Shown: positions 8,935 to 16,608 of the stretch, piece by piece
Layout: each line of letters starts with the position of its first letter
How positions within the stretch are numbered: position 1 is the stretch's first letter
Origin: Planctomycetota bacterium
Lineage (GTDB): Bacteria; Planctomycetota; Planctomycetia; Pirellulales; Pirellulaceae
Direction of reading: 5' to 3'
Length of the DNA stretch: 64,000 nt
NCBI GenBank assembly: GCA_014238905.1
Contig: JABAAE010000003.1
Location: forward strand, 248,001-312,000
Made by a program: the position numbers and the translations under genes
The notes under the pieces: model-generated
Told to the model about the DNA's origin: nothing
The model's database searches: none
What the model saw: the letters and a program-made list of their open reading frames with translations, nothing else

Positions 8935-11412
8935 TCAGTTCAGGTAGGCAAATTCATTGGCCATGAACAATACGTGGCAAAATCCCCTTAATTTATCGAA
9001 ATCAATCTCTCCGGAATCCGACGCTGCCAAATAATCGAGACTAGCCGAAACTTCGGTTTCCGTCGGATAACGTGAAAAAGCAAGCAAAAAGGCAGAATCC
9101 ACCACCTCCCGTTGACTCTTCCAGCCCTGCCGTGTCAGCCGGGAAGCCATCCCATCGGCTAATTCCTGGACCAAAGGTGAGTTCATCAACGTTAAGGACT
9201 GTGTGGGCGTTGTGGTATTGGTTCGGGAGTCGCATGAAAAAGTGCCGTCGGGAGCATCGAACATACCAACAAACGGCACCGAAAACGTCCGCTTTTTGAC
9301 TAGATACACCGTGCGACGATGATGGCTTTCCTTGTCGGTGTTATCGACCGGCCAAGTGTATTCTGCCGAATCCTGAGTTCGCAAAATAGACTGCTTGGGA
9401 ATCGGATGAAAAACCGAAGGACCATATAGTTTTTCGTTGAGCAGCCCACTTGCTGCCAACATGCCATCACGTAACATTTCAGCCGTCAACCGTTGGTTAG
9501 GAAACCTCGTGATCAATTCATTTTCCGGATCATTTCGTATTGAAAATTCTGATCCCTGCGTACTCTGTTGATAGGTGGCACTGGTCAAAATCAGACGGTG
9601 AATATGCTTGAGGCTCCAATCATGCTCCACCAGTTCAGCCGCCAACCAATCCAACAACTCAGGGTGACTGGCCTCATCTCCGGCTGCTCCAAAATTACTC
9701 GGAGTCGTTACTAATCCCCTTCCAAAATGATGCTGCCAAAGTCGATTGACGATGACTCTTGCCACCACGGGACCGGCTCCCCTTTCGATATCGGTCATCC
9801 ATCTGGCGAGAGCGACCCGCGGAGATTCACTGCCCGACTCATTCCAATTCCGCCAGGATTCTTCTTGCCACGGATCACCACGGTTCTCTAAACCGACAGT
9901 CACTGCACTAATAAATCCCGGGCCAACCAGCTTGCCATTTTCATTATCCTTACGGGTTTTCAGAATCGGCATCTTCGAGATTTCATTCCCGGACAGCGTC
10001 AATCCTACGGGTGGTAACGGCAACAATAATGGTTCCAACTTGTCCCGTTGGGAAACCAATTCGTTGTAACGTGCTCGATCCTTTTCCAAGGGCTCCTCGT
10101 CTCCGCCGACGTCGCCGGCGTCAACCATCAGGCATCGCATGCAATTGGACAAAAGCAGGGCTTGTTCCTTGTTGTCAGGATCGACTTCCTGGCGGAGCAG
10201 ATTTTTTTGTTCTTCTGTATAGTCGAGCTCATTGATTCGCTCGTCCTTGATGGCAGCTATCAGGATGTTATCAATCTCATCTTTGATCTTTTTCAACGGA
10301 CCACCGACGGTCAAGAATTCCTGTCCCCGATCTCGCGTCAAATACCTTTCTTCCCGTTTTGTATCCTTAAAAATTGCGACCAGACGGTAATATTCACGCT
10401 GCGACATGGCATCATAAAAATGGTCATGACAGCGAGCACATCCAACCGTCAAACCAAGCATTGACTTTCCCCAAGTTGAAACCTGATCATCCAGTTCATC
10501 ATATCGCTCGGACTTCTGGGGGAAGAAGGTGTTCAAGGGCGCATTGGTGAAAAAACCGGTTGCCGCTACCGCGAGGGGGTTGTTGGGTTCCATTAAATCG
10601 CCGGCCACCTGCCACTGTAGAAACCGGTCAAACTGCAAGTCTTCGTTCATAGCCCAGATCACAAAATCCCTGAATGGAAAGGCGTAGGGCCTGAACTCGT
10701 CTTCCTCGTAACCGTTGCTGTCAGCATAGCGTGCCAAATCAAGCCAAACCGAAGCCCAACGCTCACCAAAGCGTGACGATTTCAACAAACCGTCAACCGT
10801 GGATTCATAGAGGGATTCATCGTTATCAGAAAGGAATTTTTTGATTTCTTCAGGCGATGGAGGCAATCCCGTCAAACCGTACCAAATCCTTCTCCCCAGT
10901 TCTCTTTTTTTTGCGGGAGGGGATGGTGAATGACCATCGGCGACCATCCTCTGGAGTATGAACGAGTCGATAGGATTTCGAACCCAATCTGAGTTAGCAA
11001 CCGCCGGGACCTGCATTTCCTTGAACCGTCCAAGCAAAGAGAATGGCTTGGAATCTAGATTAGCAAAAGGCGTTTTCGTAAACGCTACCTGTAGGGAGAC
11101 TGGAACCGCGTTTTCCTCAATCAAACGCTGGTACCTTAAAGACTCAGTCGTCAGAATCTCCCGCCATCTTTCCACATCGAATGGAGGGAATTCGTAAGTT
11201 TGGGCATCCTCTTGGTCTTCTACGCTCTCTTTCTTGATAGCTAAGCGTTGGATTTGCTGCTCGATTTCCAAGTGACGACATCGGGCATTAAACCGGACCA
11301 TTTCGATGTAAAACCAGCCGAAGATCAGTCCGGCAATCATGACCGGTGTGATTATCATCAGAGCTTTACCAGAAGTCAGCATTCTGAGTATCGTTCGGGA
11401 TGAATGCGTCAT
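8935..11412 (-). CDS. DUF1549/DUF1553 family protein without a PSCyt1 domain
   Basis: 825 residues. A single N-terminal helix (about 17-38) is followed by a charged, coil-prone segment (39-75). DUF1549 runs from about 140 to 345 (NPIDSFILQRM, GLTGLPPSPEEI, WLDLARYADSNGYE, and a CARCHDH motif of the CxxCH type). DUF1553 runs from about 535 to 800 (RVIVNRLWQHHFGRGLV, TPSNFG, HPELLDWLA, DGMLAASG). The usual N-terminal planctomycete cytochrome domain is missing, unlike the paralogue at 38519-41188. It is probably co-transcribed with the DUF1501 gene downstream and perhaps with the TadG-like gene 34 bases upstream. Function unknown; heme attachment at the single CxxCH is possible. Confidence 0.88.
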   Translation of the reverse strand: MTHSSRTILRMLTSGKALMIITPVMIAGLIFGWFYIEMVRFNARCRHLEIEQQIQRLAIKKESVEDQEDAQTYEFPPFDVERWREILTTESLRYQRLIEENAVPVSLQVAFTKTPFANLDSKPFSLLGRFKEMQVPAVANSDWVRNPIDSFILQRMVADGHSPSPPAKKRELGRRIWYGLTGLPPSPEEIKKFLSDNDESLYESTVDGLLKSSRFGERWASVWLDLARYADSNGYEEDEFRPYAFPFRDFVIWAMNEDLQFDRFLQWQVAGDLMEPNNPLAVAATGFFTNAPLNTFFPQKSERYDELDDQVSTWGKSMLGLTVGCARCHDHFYDAMSQREYYRLVAIFKDTKREERYLTRDRGQEFLTVGGPLKKIKDEIDNILIAAIKDERINELDYTEEQKNLLRQEVDPDNKEQALLLSNCMRCLMVDAGDVGGDEEPLEKDRARYNELVSQRDKLEPLLLPLPPVGLTLSGNEISKMPILKTRKDNENGKLVGPGFISAVTVGLENRGDPWQEESWRNWNESGSESPRVALARWMTDIERGAGPVVARVIVNRLWQHHFGRGLVTTPSNFGAAGDEASHPELLDWLAAELVEHDWSLKHIHRLILTSATYQQSTQGSEFSIRNDPENELITRFPNQRLTAEMLRDGMLAASGLLNEKLYGPSVFHPIPKQSILRTQDSAEYTWPVDNTDKESHHRRTVYLVKKRTFSVPFVGMFDAPDGTFSCDSRTNTTTPTQSLTLMNSPLVQELADGMASRLTRQGWKSQREVVDSAFLLAFSRYPTETEVSASLDYLAASDSGEIDFDKLRGFCHVLFMANEFAYLN

Positions 11413-11446
11413 GGCTTCTACTTATTCAAATTTCGTAAGAGCTAAA

Positions 11447-11989
11447 CTACTCCACAAAGGAGGTTTGGCTTTCGGAAATTACGAGCAAAGTTTCCGAATA
11501 GATATCAAAGACGTCACGGTCGAAAATCTTGGCAAAGATAACGGGTTCGTTTTTCTTCACGCAGACCACGGTAATCGCATTTGGCGAATCATTGGTTTGG
11601 GTAAATCCATCGCCTTCACTCCAAAAACCGACTTGAGTTTCTATCTCGAAATCCGACTGGCTGCCTCCATATCCTGCTCCGTTTTGTAACAGGAACTCCG
11701 AAACTCGATCTTCAATGGTCTGCCTGTCGGAATTATCAATACTGATATCATCGTCGTCCCACGAATAGTTGTTGGCCGCTGCAATACCGTCAAGGATTTC
11801 ACGCAGTTGGCTGCCACCAGCCATCGCCCCGGAGTCAGTTGCATTTTGAAGCTGGCTCTTCACGATATACAGGCGGCACAAGTCGACGGTGAAAACCATT
11901 AGTGAAAGCAACACCGTCATGATGAAAACCATCAGGATCGCGACGGCGCCACGCCGCCATTCGTTCTTTTTTCGATTTTCAAAATACAT
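11447..11989 (-). CDS. TadG-like pilus-assembly family protein
   Basis: 180 residues. The basic N-terminus is followed by RRGAVAILMVFIMTVLL...VDLCRLYIVKSQLQNATDSGAMAG, the classic start of TadE/TadG-like (Flp pilus) proteins: a positive patch, one long helix, then the 'A.DaaALAG'-like stretch. It lacks the von Willebrand domain of full TadG, so it is a short pseudopilin-like version. The rest is a soluble domain rich in Asp, Gly and Ser without a recognised fold. It follows the TadE-like gene by 72 bases on the same strand. Neither Tad motor nor secretin genes (TadA, RcpA) are in the window. Planctomycete genomes carry many orphan copies of this family. Confidence 0.8.
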   Translation of the reverse strand: MYFENRKKNEWRRGAVAILMVFIMTVLLSLMVFTVDLCRLYIVKSQLQNATDSGAMAGGSQLREILDGIAAANNYSWDDDDISIDNSDRQTIEDRVSEFLLQNGAGYGGSQSDFEIETQVGFWSEGDGFTQTNDSPNAITVVCVKKNEPVIFAKIFDRDVFDIYSETLLVISESQTSFVE

Positions 11990-12061
11990 CTGTTAACTAT
12001 CTTCTTCCAAAATTCTGGCTCCAATCACGGTGTGGTAAAAACCGGTTGATTCGCCTCTCTC

Positions 12062-12631
12062 TTACTTTTTCTTACCTTTACCTTTGCCTTTGCCTTTACC
12101 TTTACCTTTACCTTTGCCTTTACCTTTACCTTTACCTTTGCCTTTGCCTTTGCCTTTACCTTTGCCTTTGCCTTTACCTTTACCCTTGCCTTTGCCCTTG
12201 TCCTCACCCTTTTGGCTAGGCGGAACGGTCACAACACCCTCTGCAGGCATGACACAGGTGCCGCTCATAGTTCGGCCTGCCAAAAAATTAAAGGACATCC
12301 AGGAAACATCCTCAAAATCGACCGATACCGTAACGGTCACGGGATCAAACCGGTTCAGGCTTGTTGGGTTGGATGGGTCAATAACAACCGTGTAGGAATC
12401 AAGATTTGCCGAAGCCATCGCTAAATCAACGATGTCGCGAGCATCTTGGGCTGTTCCCTCCTCCATTGCCGCAACTCGGCAACCCGCCCGCGCCGCTTCT
12501 TCGAGGATGTTCTGAACCATCATTCCTCGACCAATTTCGACACCACCACCTACTAGCAATAACAGTACAGGCATGATGATGGCCAGCTCGACCACCGAGG
12601 CACCCCTGCGCGCGGTTTTAGAAATCTTCAT
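12062..12631 (-). CDS. TadE-like protein with a (Gly-Lys)n tail
   Basis: 189 residues. KTARRGASVVELAIIMPVLLLLVGGGVEIGR at the N-terminus is the TadE pseudopilin signature, including the ARRG/E motif ahead of a single helix; LEEAARAGCRVAA follows as in the family. Residues about 60-140 form a beta-rich soluble domain. From about residue 143 to the end the protein is a nearly pure Gly-Lys dipeptide repeat ending in lysines, encoded by a hexanucleotide repeat (12071-12196). The tail would carry more than 20 positive charges. If the helix orients as in other TadE proteins, the tail lies outside the membrane, where it could bind an anionic surface or DNA; that is inference. ATG at 12631. Confidence 0.85.
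   Translation of the reverse strand: MKISKTARRGASVVELAIIMPVLLLLVGGGVEIGRGMMVQNILEEAARAGCRVAAMEEGTAQDARDIVDLAMASANLDSYTVVIDPSNPTSLNRFDPVTVTVSVDFEDVSWMSFNFLAGRTMSGTCVMPAEGVVTVPPSQKGEDKGKGKGKGKGKGKGKGKGKGKGKGKGKGKGKGKGKGKGKGKGKKK
12071..12196. repeat. Hexanucleotide repeat coding for (Gly-Lys)21
   Basis: On the plus strand 21 consecutive six-base units of the forms tttacc, tttgcc, cttacc and cttgcc run without interruption. On the coding (minus) strand each reads GGT/GGC + AAA/AAG, that is Gly-Lys. Changes in unit number would keep the frame and alter tail length. Units differ only at the wobble position of Gly or Lys. Confidence 0.97.
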
Positions 12632-13106
12632 ATAAACATCCAGATGCGGTGATTCACAGGACCCCGAAGTCGGAGACCATCAAGGTCCCGAAAACCTAGC
12701 TCTGGTTCTGGTAGAAAATGTATCCTAAATATCCAAATCACAACGGATTTTAGGATTAGGTACCGGAAGTTCCGATTAAATCGATTCTAGGAGTTATGCG
12801 AATTTCAACGTCAATCTGCAGAAGCCACGTGGGTGCATCCAAGGTTGGTCAATAGCACCGTTTGAACATTGATCACTGGCAATCTTTGTTAGAAGCATAG
12901 CTCGTTAGAAGCATAGCTCGTTAGAAGCATAGCTCGTTAGAAGCATAGCTCGTTAGAAGCATAGCTCGTTAGAAGCATAGCTTGTTAGAAGATTAGGCTT
13001 GTTAGAAACGCAGTTGATTAACGACACCGTTTACCGCAGGCACGTTGCCTATTGACGACTCCCGCTTTCGATGAGCAATCTTGCCACTTCTCAAACCGCC
13101 GCCATT
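12632..13106. other. Intergenic region with a 16-base tandem repeat
   Basis: 475 bases between the S9 peptidase stop and the TadE-like start. Besides the tandem array at 12888-13010 no gene or RNA was recognised. The promoter of the Tad-like genes should lie in the left part. Confidence 0.5.
12888..13010. repeat. 16-base tandem repeat array
   Basis: Unit GTTAGAAGCATAGCTC occurs five times without change (12888-12967), a sixth time with one mismatch (12968-12983), then as a degenerate 17-base copy (12984-13000) and a truncated one (13001-13010). There are no spacers. It lies about 100 bases downstream of the S9 peptidase stop codon (on the minus strand). Confidence 0.95.
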
Positions 13107-16100
13107 CTAATTCGGTGACGGTTCCAATCCAAATTTTTTACCTTTGTCAACCGCCGGAATACCCTTTGCCATCCACACAGGCTGCGGATCGCCTTTTAGA
13201 TAATGATCAAAAAACTGTTGCATCCTTTTAGCAAAGTCAAGCCGGTTGGCATCTTTCATAACCCAATGTGGCTCGTCATTGTAATTCAACATCCATGCGG
13301 GCTTTTCCAATCGCCGTAACGCCACGAACAACTCGATCCCTTGATACCATGGGACGGCCGTGTCCTTGTCATTGTGCAAAATCAACAAAGGTGTATTGAT
13401 CCTGTCTGCAAAAAACAGAGGGGAGTTATCGATATACTTTTGGCGATCCTCCCAAAGCGTACCGCCAATTCGGCTTTGGGTTTTTTCATATTGAAACATG
13501 CGACTCATACCCGAACCCCATCGAATACCGCCGTAAGCACTGGTCATATTACTAACCGGTGCCCCCGACTCGGCGCAAGCGAAACGGTCAGTCTGTGTCA
13601 CCAAATAGGCTGTCTGGTAACCACCCCAACTGTGCCCCTGCATTCCAATTCGTTTTTCGTCGACGAATCCCTGTTTCACCAAATGATCAACACCCGGCAA
13701 GATTGAATTAGCCGCACTGGGTCCAGGTTCACCTGTTTTGTAGGGAATATCGGGGATAAAAACCACGTAGCCTCGACTCACATAAAAACTGAAATTTATC
13801 GTTGATCGGCCGGCCGCAGGCGGATAATACGAATGCAAACGATCCGAGTATCGTTCATAGAAATACACGATCATGGGATACTTTTTGGTCGCATCGAAAT
13901 TCTCTGGTTTATAAAGAATACCCTGTAACACCTGCCCGTCAGATGCCTTCCATGTTGTTAGTTCCGCGGTCCCCCATAAATACTCATGTTGCTGTGGGTT
14001 TGCCCTGCTGATGCGATTGATTTCATTAAATGTCAGGTTACTTGACCAAATATCAGGGCTGGTTTCAAAAGTCGATCGCGTAAAGAACACGACGTCGGAA
14101 TTTCGAGCCTTCTTCAGACCCGATAATCTCTCATCAAGCATTACAAGCCGCCGGAATGCTGGCGACGATCCCATTTGCAAATGATAAAAGCCACTGGCCT
14201 TTGTGCGATCATCCAGTGCAGAAACCATCAGCTTTGCGTCCGAAGGAATGCTTCTCTGCTCCAAGTCCAAGCGAAGCCTGCGAAAACGAATCTTCTGTGC
14301 CCTCCCCTCCCCTTTGGTCAGACAAACAGCTTTTGTTTTTCCCGTCGGATCCACACTCCAAATATCCCAACGATCATATAGCAACAATGATTGATCCCCC
14401 TCTAGCCAGCCAGCGATACCGTAGGGAGGAGGCGACGAGGGCGTATCATGCAGCTCGTTGAATAGTGGATACTTGATTCTCAATCCCAGGTTAATCGGCG
14501 AGGTTTTCTGATTATTGCGTTGCTTTGTCGTTGATTTGGCAAACCATGTTTTTTGTTCTCCATCCCACCAGGTAACGAATTTTCCCGTGGGTGAAAGACC
14601 AGGAGTCCCTCGCGACTTCTCAAGCAGCGTCCGTACCCCCCCGGTCTTCAGGTCAATCAAAAACGAATCTGAGAATCCTGGCAGATCCCACGACCGCATT
14701 TTGTTGTATTTTTCAGGTGAAATACCCACCGCCATGTCAGCCGGTGACCTGGGGTCAACCGTCACCGAGGGAATTTGACGGGTCGCCAATTGAATGAATT
14801 TTTTCTTTGTTAAATCGAATATTGCCGTATAGCTCCGATTTCGCTCCTGAGCGACGCGCAACAATTGTTGCGGCTGAAGAAAAGGATCCTGCCAATGCCA
14901 GAGATCGAGCTTGGCTTTCGATTCTTCAGCCGGATCCTCCTGCACTTTTTTATCGCGATCCTCTGGAATTGGCGACGTGCCCAATATAAGCCGCCGACCG
15001 TCCTCCGTAAATTTTGGCGTAAAAGACGAAGCCACCCACCAATCCTCGGGCATGCCGATTGTTTGGGAATCAATAATCATCTCTGATTTTTTCGAAAAGC
15101 TGCCGGCCAGGTACATAGACCAACTCGGTTTGTGGTGTTCAAAGTCATCCCGATCACTCAGAAAAGCGATCGTCATGGCGTCCTCCGAAAAAACAGGCAA
15201 TCCGTAATTCCCACGCCCGGAAATTGGCCGAAACAACTTTTGACTGGCAAACTGAAAAACGGCCACACCGTCGTCATCTGGCGAAACGCCGGACGTTGTC
15301 ATCACTAACGCTTCGCACTTTTTGCTGAACCTGAATTGAACCACGTTCGGAAATCGAAATTCTGCACCATTCTCAAGATTACGAATCACCATCGTACTCC
15401 CCTTTTTCTTGGTCTTCGATTTCGAACCCCCGTCTTTCCCTTGCTTGGCGGGTTCGGACTGACTATTCACCGCCTGCCTTACCTTCGGTGGTGTTGTATT
15501 TTTTGTTTTTTTTTCGCCTGCCTTAATTTTTCTTTTGGGCGACGGTTGACCAACCTGTTTTCTTTTCTTTGAACTCTTTTGTTTATTGGAGGACGTAGAT
15601 GAAGACGCTTTGGGCAGAGGCGAATTTGGCACTTTCACAGCAGATTGTTTCTTTAATCCGCTTGGGGTCACCCTTAGCAACTCGGTGGATTTGAATTCTG
15701 TTTTCACCAAGGTTGACTGCGTGGGCTCGTCGATTTTAAATGCAACCCACCCCGAAGATTTTTCAGGCAGACTAAACGACGCAACGCCATCGAGTGTGGT
15801 TTTGGCCCCGGTTGAAAGTTCGACTATTTCAAGTTTTGCCTGTGGGAATTCGGTTGTTTTTTTATTTTGGGATTTCAGTTTCTTAATCACCTTGGGATCG
15901 GGAGCAATGATGTACACCACATGTTTACTGTCAAAGGTAAATCGAGCGTTCGCGCCGCCTTGGATCGAGTACTCTTTGGAAGATTGTGTGTGACGCAGTT
16001 TAAGCATCGATTCGTTCTTGCCCCAGCGAACCGAATAAGCAATCCAGTGTCCATCGTTAGAAATGACAGAACCGGCGAGAGTTCGCCATTTGTCGTAATC

Positions 16101-16232
16101 CCCATGATCCAAGGCCCGTTTATCCTCACCATCATGTGCTGGGGAAATGCCTGACGAAAGCAGCAATGGAAAGAGGGCCAGGCACACAATAAATCCGATT
16201 TTGCACCGACGGGATAATGGGGAAATGATCAT
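13107..16232 (-). CDS. Secreted S9 family prolyl-oligopeptidase-like serine peptidase
   Basis: 1041 residues. The basic N-terminus and hydrophobic stretch (about 10-30) form a signal peptide ending near SPAHDG. The middle is a WD40-like beta-propeller region. The C-terminal 250 residues are an alpha/beta hydrolase: GHSWGGYQ with nucleophile Ser868, the acid in LHNDKDTAVPW (about 953-963) and His989 in DEPHWVMK. S9 peptidases of this class are exported and cleave small peptides. About residues 200-285 hold a Lys/Ser/Pro-rich low-complexity insertion, which is not typical and explains the large size. Monocistronic, divergent from mutS. ATG at 16232. Exact specificity (dipeptidyl or acylaminoacyl) cannot be read. 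Confidence 0.9.
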   Translation of the reverse strand: MIISPLSRRCKIGFIVCLALFPLLLSSGISPAHDGEDKRALDHGDYDKWRTLAGSVISNDGHWIAYSVRWGKNESMLKLRHTQSSKEYSIQGGANARFTFDSKHVVYIIAPDPKVIKKLKSQNKKTTEFPQAKLEIVELSTGAKTTLDGVASFSLPEKSSGWVAFKIDEPTQSTLVKTEFKSTELLRVTPSGLKKQSAVKVPNSPLPKASSSTSSNKQKSSKKRKQVGQPSPKRKIKAGEKKTKNTTPPKVRQAVNSQSEPAKQGKDGGSKSKTKKKGSTMVIRNLENGAEFRFPNVVQFRFSKKCEALVMTTSGVSPDDDGVAVFQFASQKLFRPISGRGNYGLPVFSEDAMTIAFLSDRDDFEHHKPSWSMYLAGSFSKKSEMIIDSQTIGMPEDWWVASSFTPKFTEDGRRLILGTSPIPEDRDKKVQEDPAEESKAKLDLWHWQDPFLQPQQLLRVAQERNRSYTAIFDLTKKKFIQLATRQIPSVTVDPRSPADMAVGISPEKYNKMRSWDLPGFSDSFLIDLKTGGVRTLLEKSRGTPGLSPTGKFVTWWDGEQKTWFAKSTTKQRNNQKTSPINLGLRIKYPLFNELHDTPSSPPPYGIAGWLEGDQSLLLYDRWDIWSVDPTGKTKAVCLTKGEGRAQKIRFRRLRLDLEQRSIPSDAKLMVSALDDRTKASGFYHLQMGSSPAFRRLVMLDERLSGLKKARNSDVVFFTRSTFETSPDIWSSNLTFNEINRISRANPQQHEYLWGTAELTTWKASDGQVLQGILYKPENFDATKKYPMIVYFYERYSDRLHSYYPPAAGRSTINFSFYVSRGYVVFIPDIPYKTGEPGPSAANSILPGVDHLVKQGFVDEKRIGMQGHSWGGYQTAYLVTQTDRFACAESGAPVSNMTSAYGGIRWGSGMSRMFQYEKTQSRIGGTLWEDRQKYIDNSPLFFADRINTPLLILHNDKDTAVPWYQGIELFVALRRLEKPAWMLNYNDEPHWVMKDANRLDFAKRMQQFFDHYLKGDPQPVWMAKGIPAVDKGKKFGLEPSPN

Positions 16233-16608
16233 GGCAAGGGACTTTGATTTAACAGATCGAAATTCGAGGCAGGTTCAACTTATTCCTAGGCTAATTACTC
16301 GAAAAAAATTAGCTAGTCCCACCAGCGATGGAGTCTCTAAGATGAATAACCTCGGAACCATCAATCAGCCAAAATCACCCGCCTACGATGAAAAGCGATG
16401 GCAACTATCCCGCTCCGACTGCCGTCACATTGAAAATTTCGATGCCTCACAGGAAATCTTTTGCCTGAACCATCGTGCTGGAGTAGGGTGTGCGGAGGCC
16501 TGCCTAATCTCACCGGTCAACCGTTTTTTTCCAGACCCCCCTTTTGAATTCAACTATCACAGGGAGAGGATGACTTACTTTTCAGTGTTTAGTTGGTAAA
16601 TTTAGCAG
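16233..16608. other. Divergent intergenic region between the S9 peptidase gene and mutS
   Basis: 376 bases that should carry the promoters of both genes. No clear promoter, operator or RNA was recognised. A short plus-strand open frame here has no sign of coding. Confidence 0.4.

Noticed and set aside
12084..12395. Plus-strand frame coding a Pro-Leu repeat protein
   Set aside because: It is the antisense of the Gly-Lys repeat of the TadE-like gene and has no other coding support.
12888..13010. CRISPR-like array
   Set aside because: Units are 16 bases and directly adjacent with no spacers; no cas genes are present.
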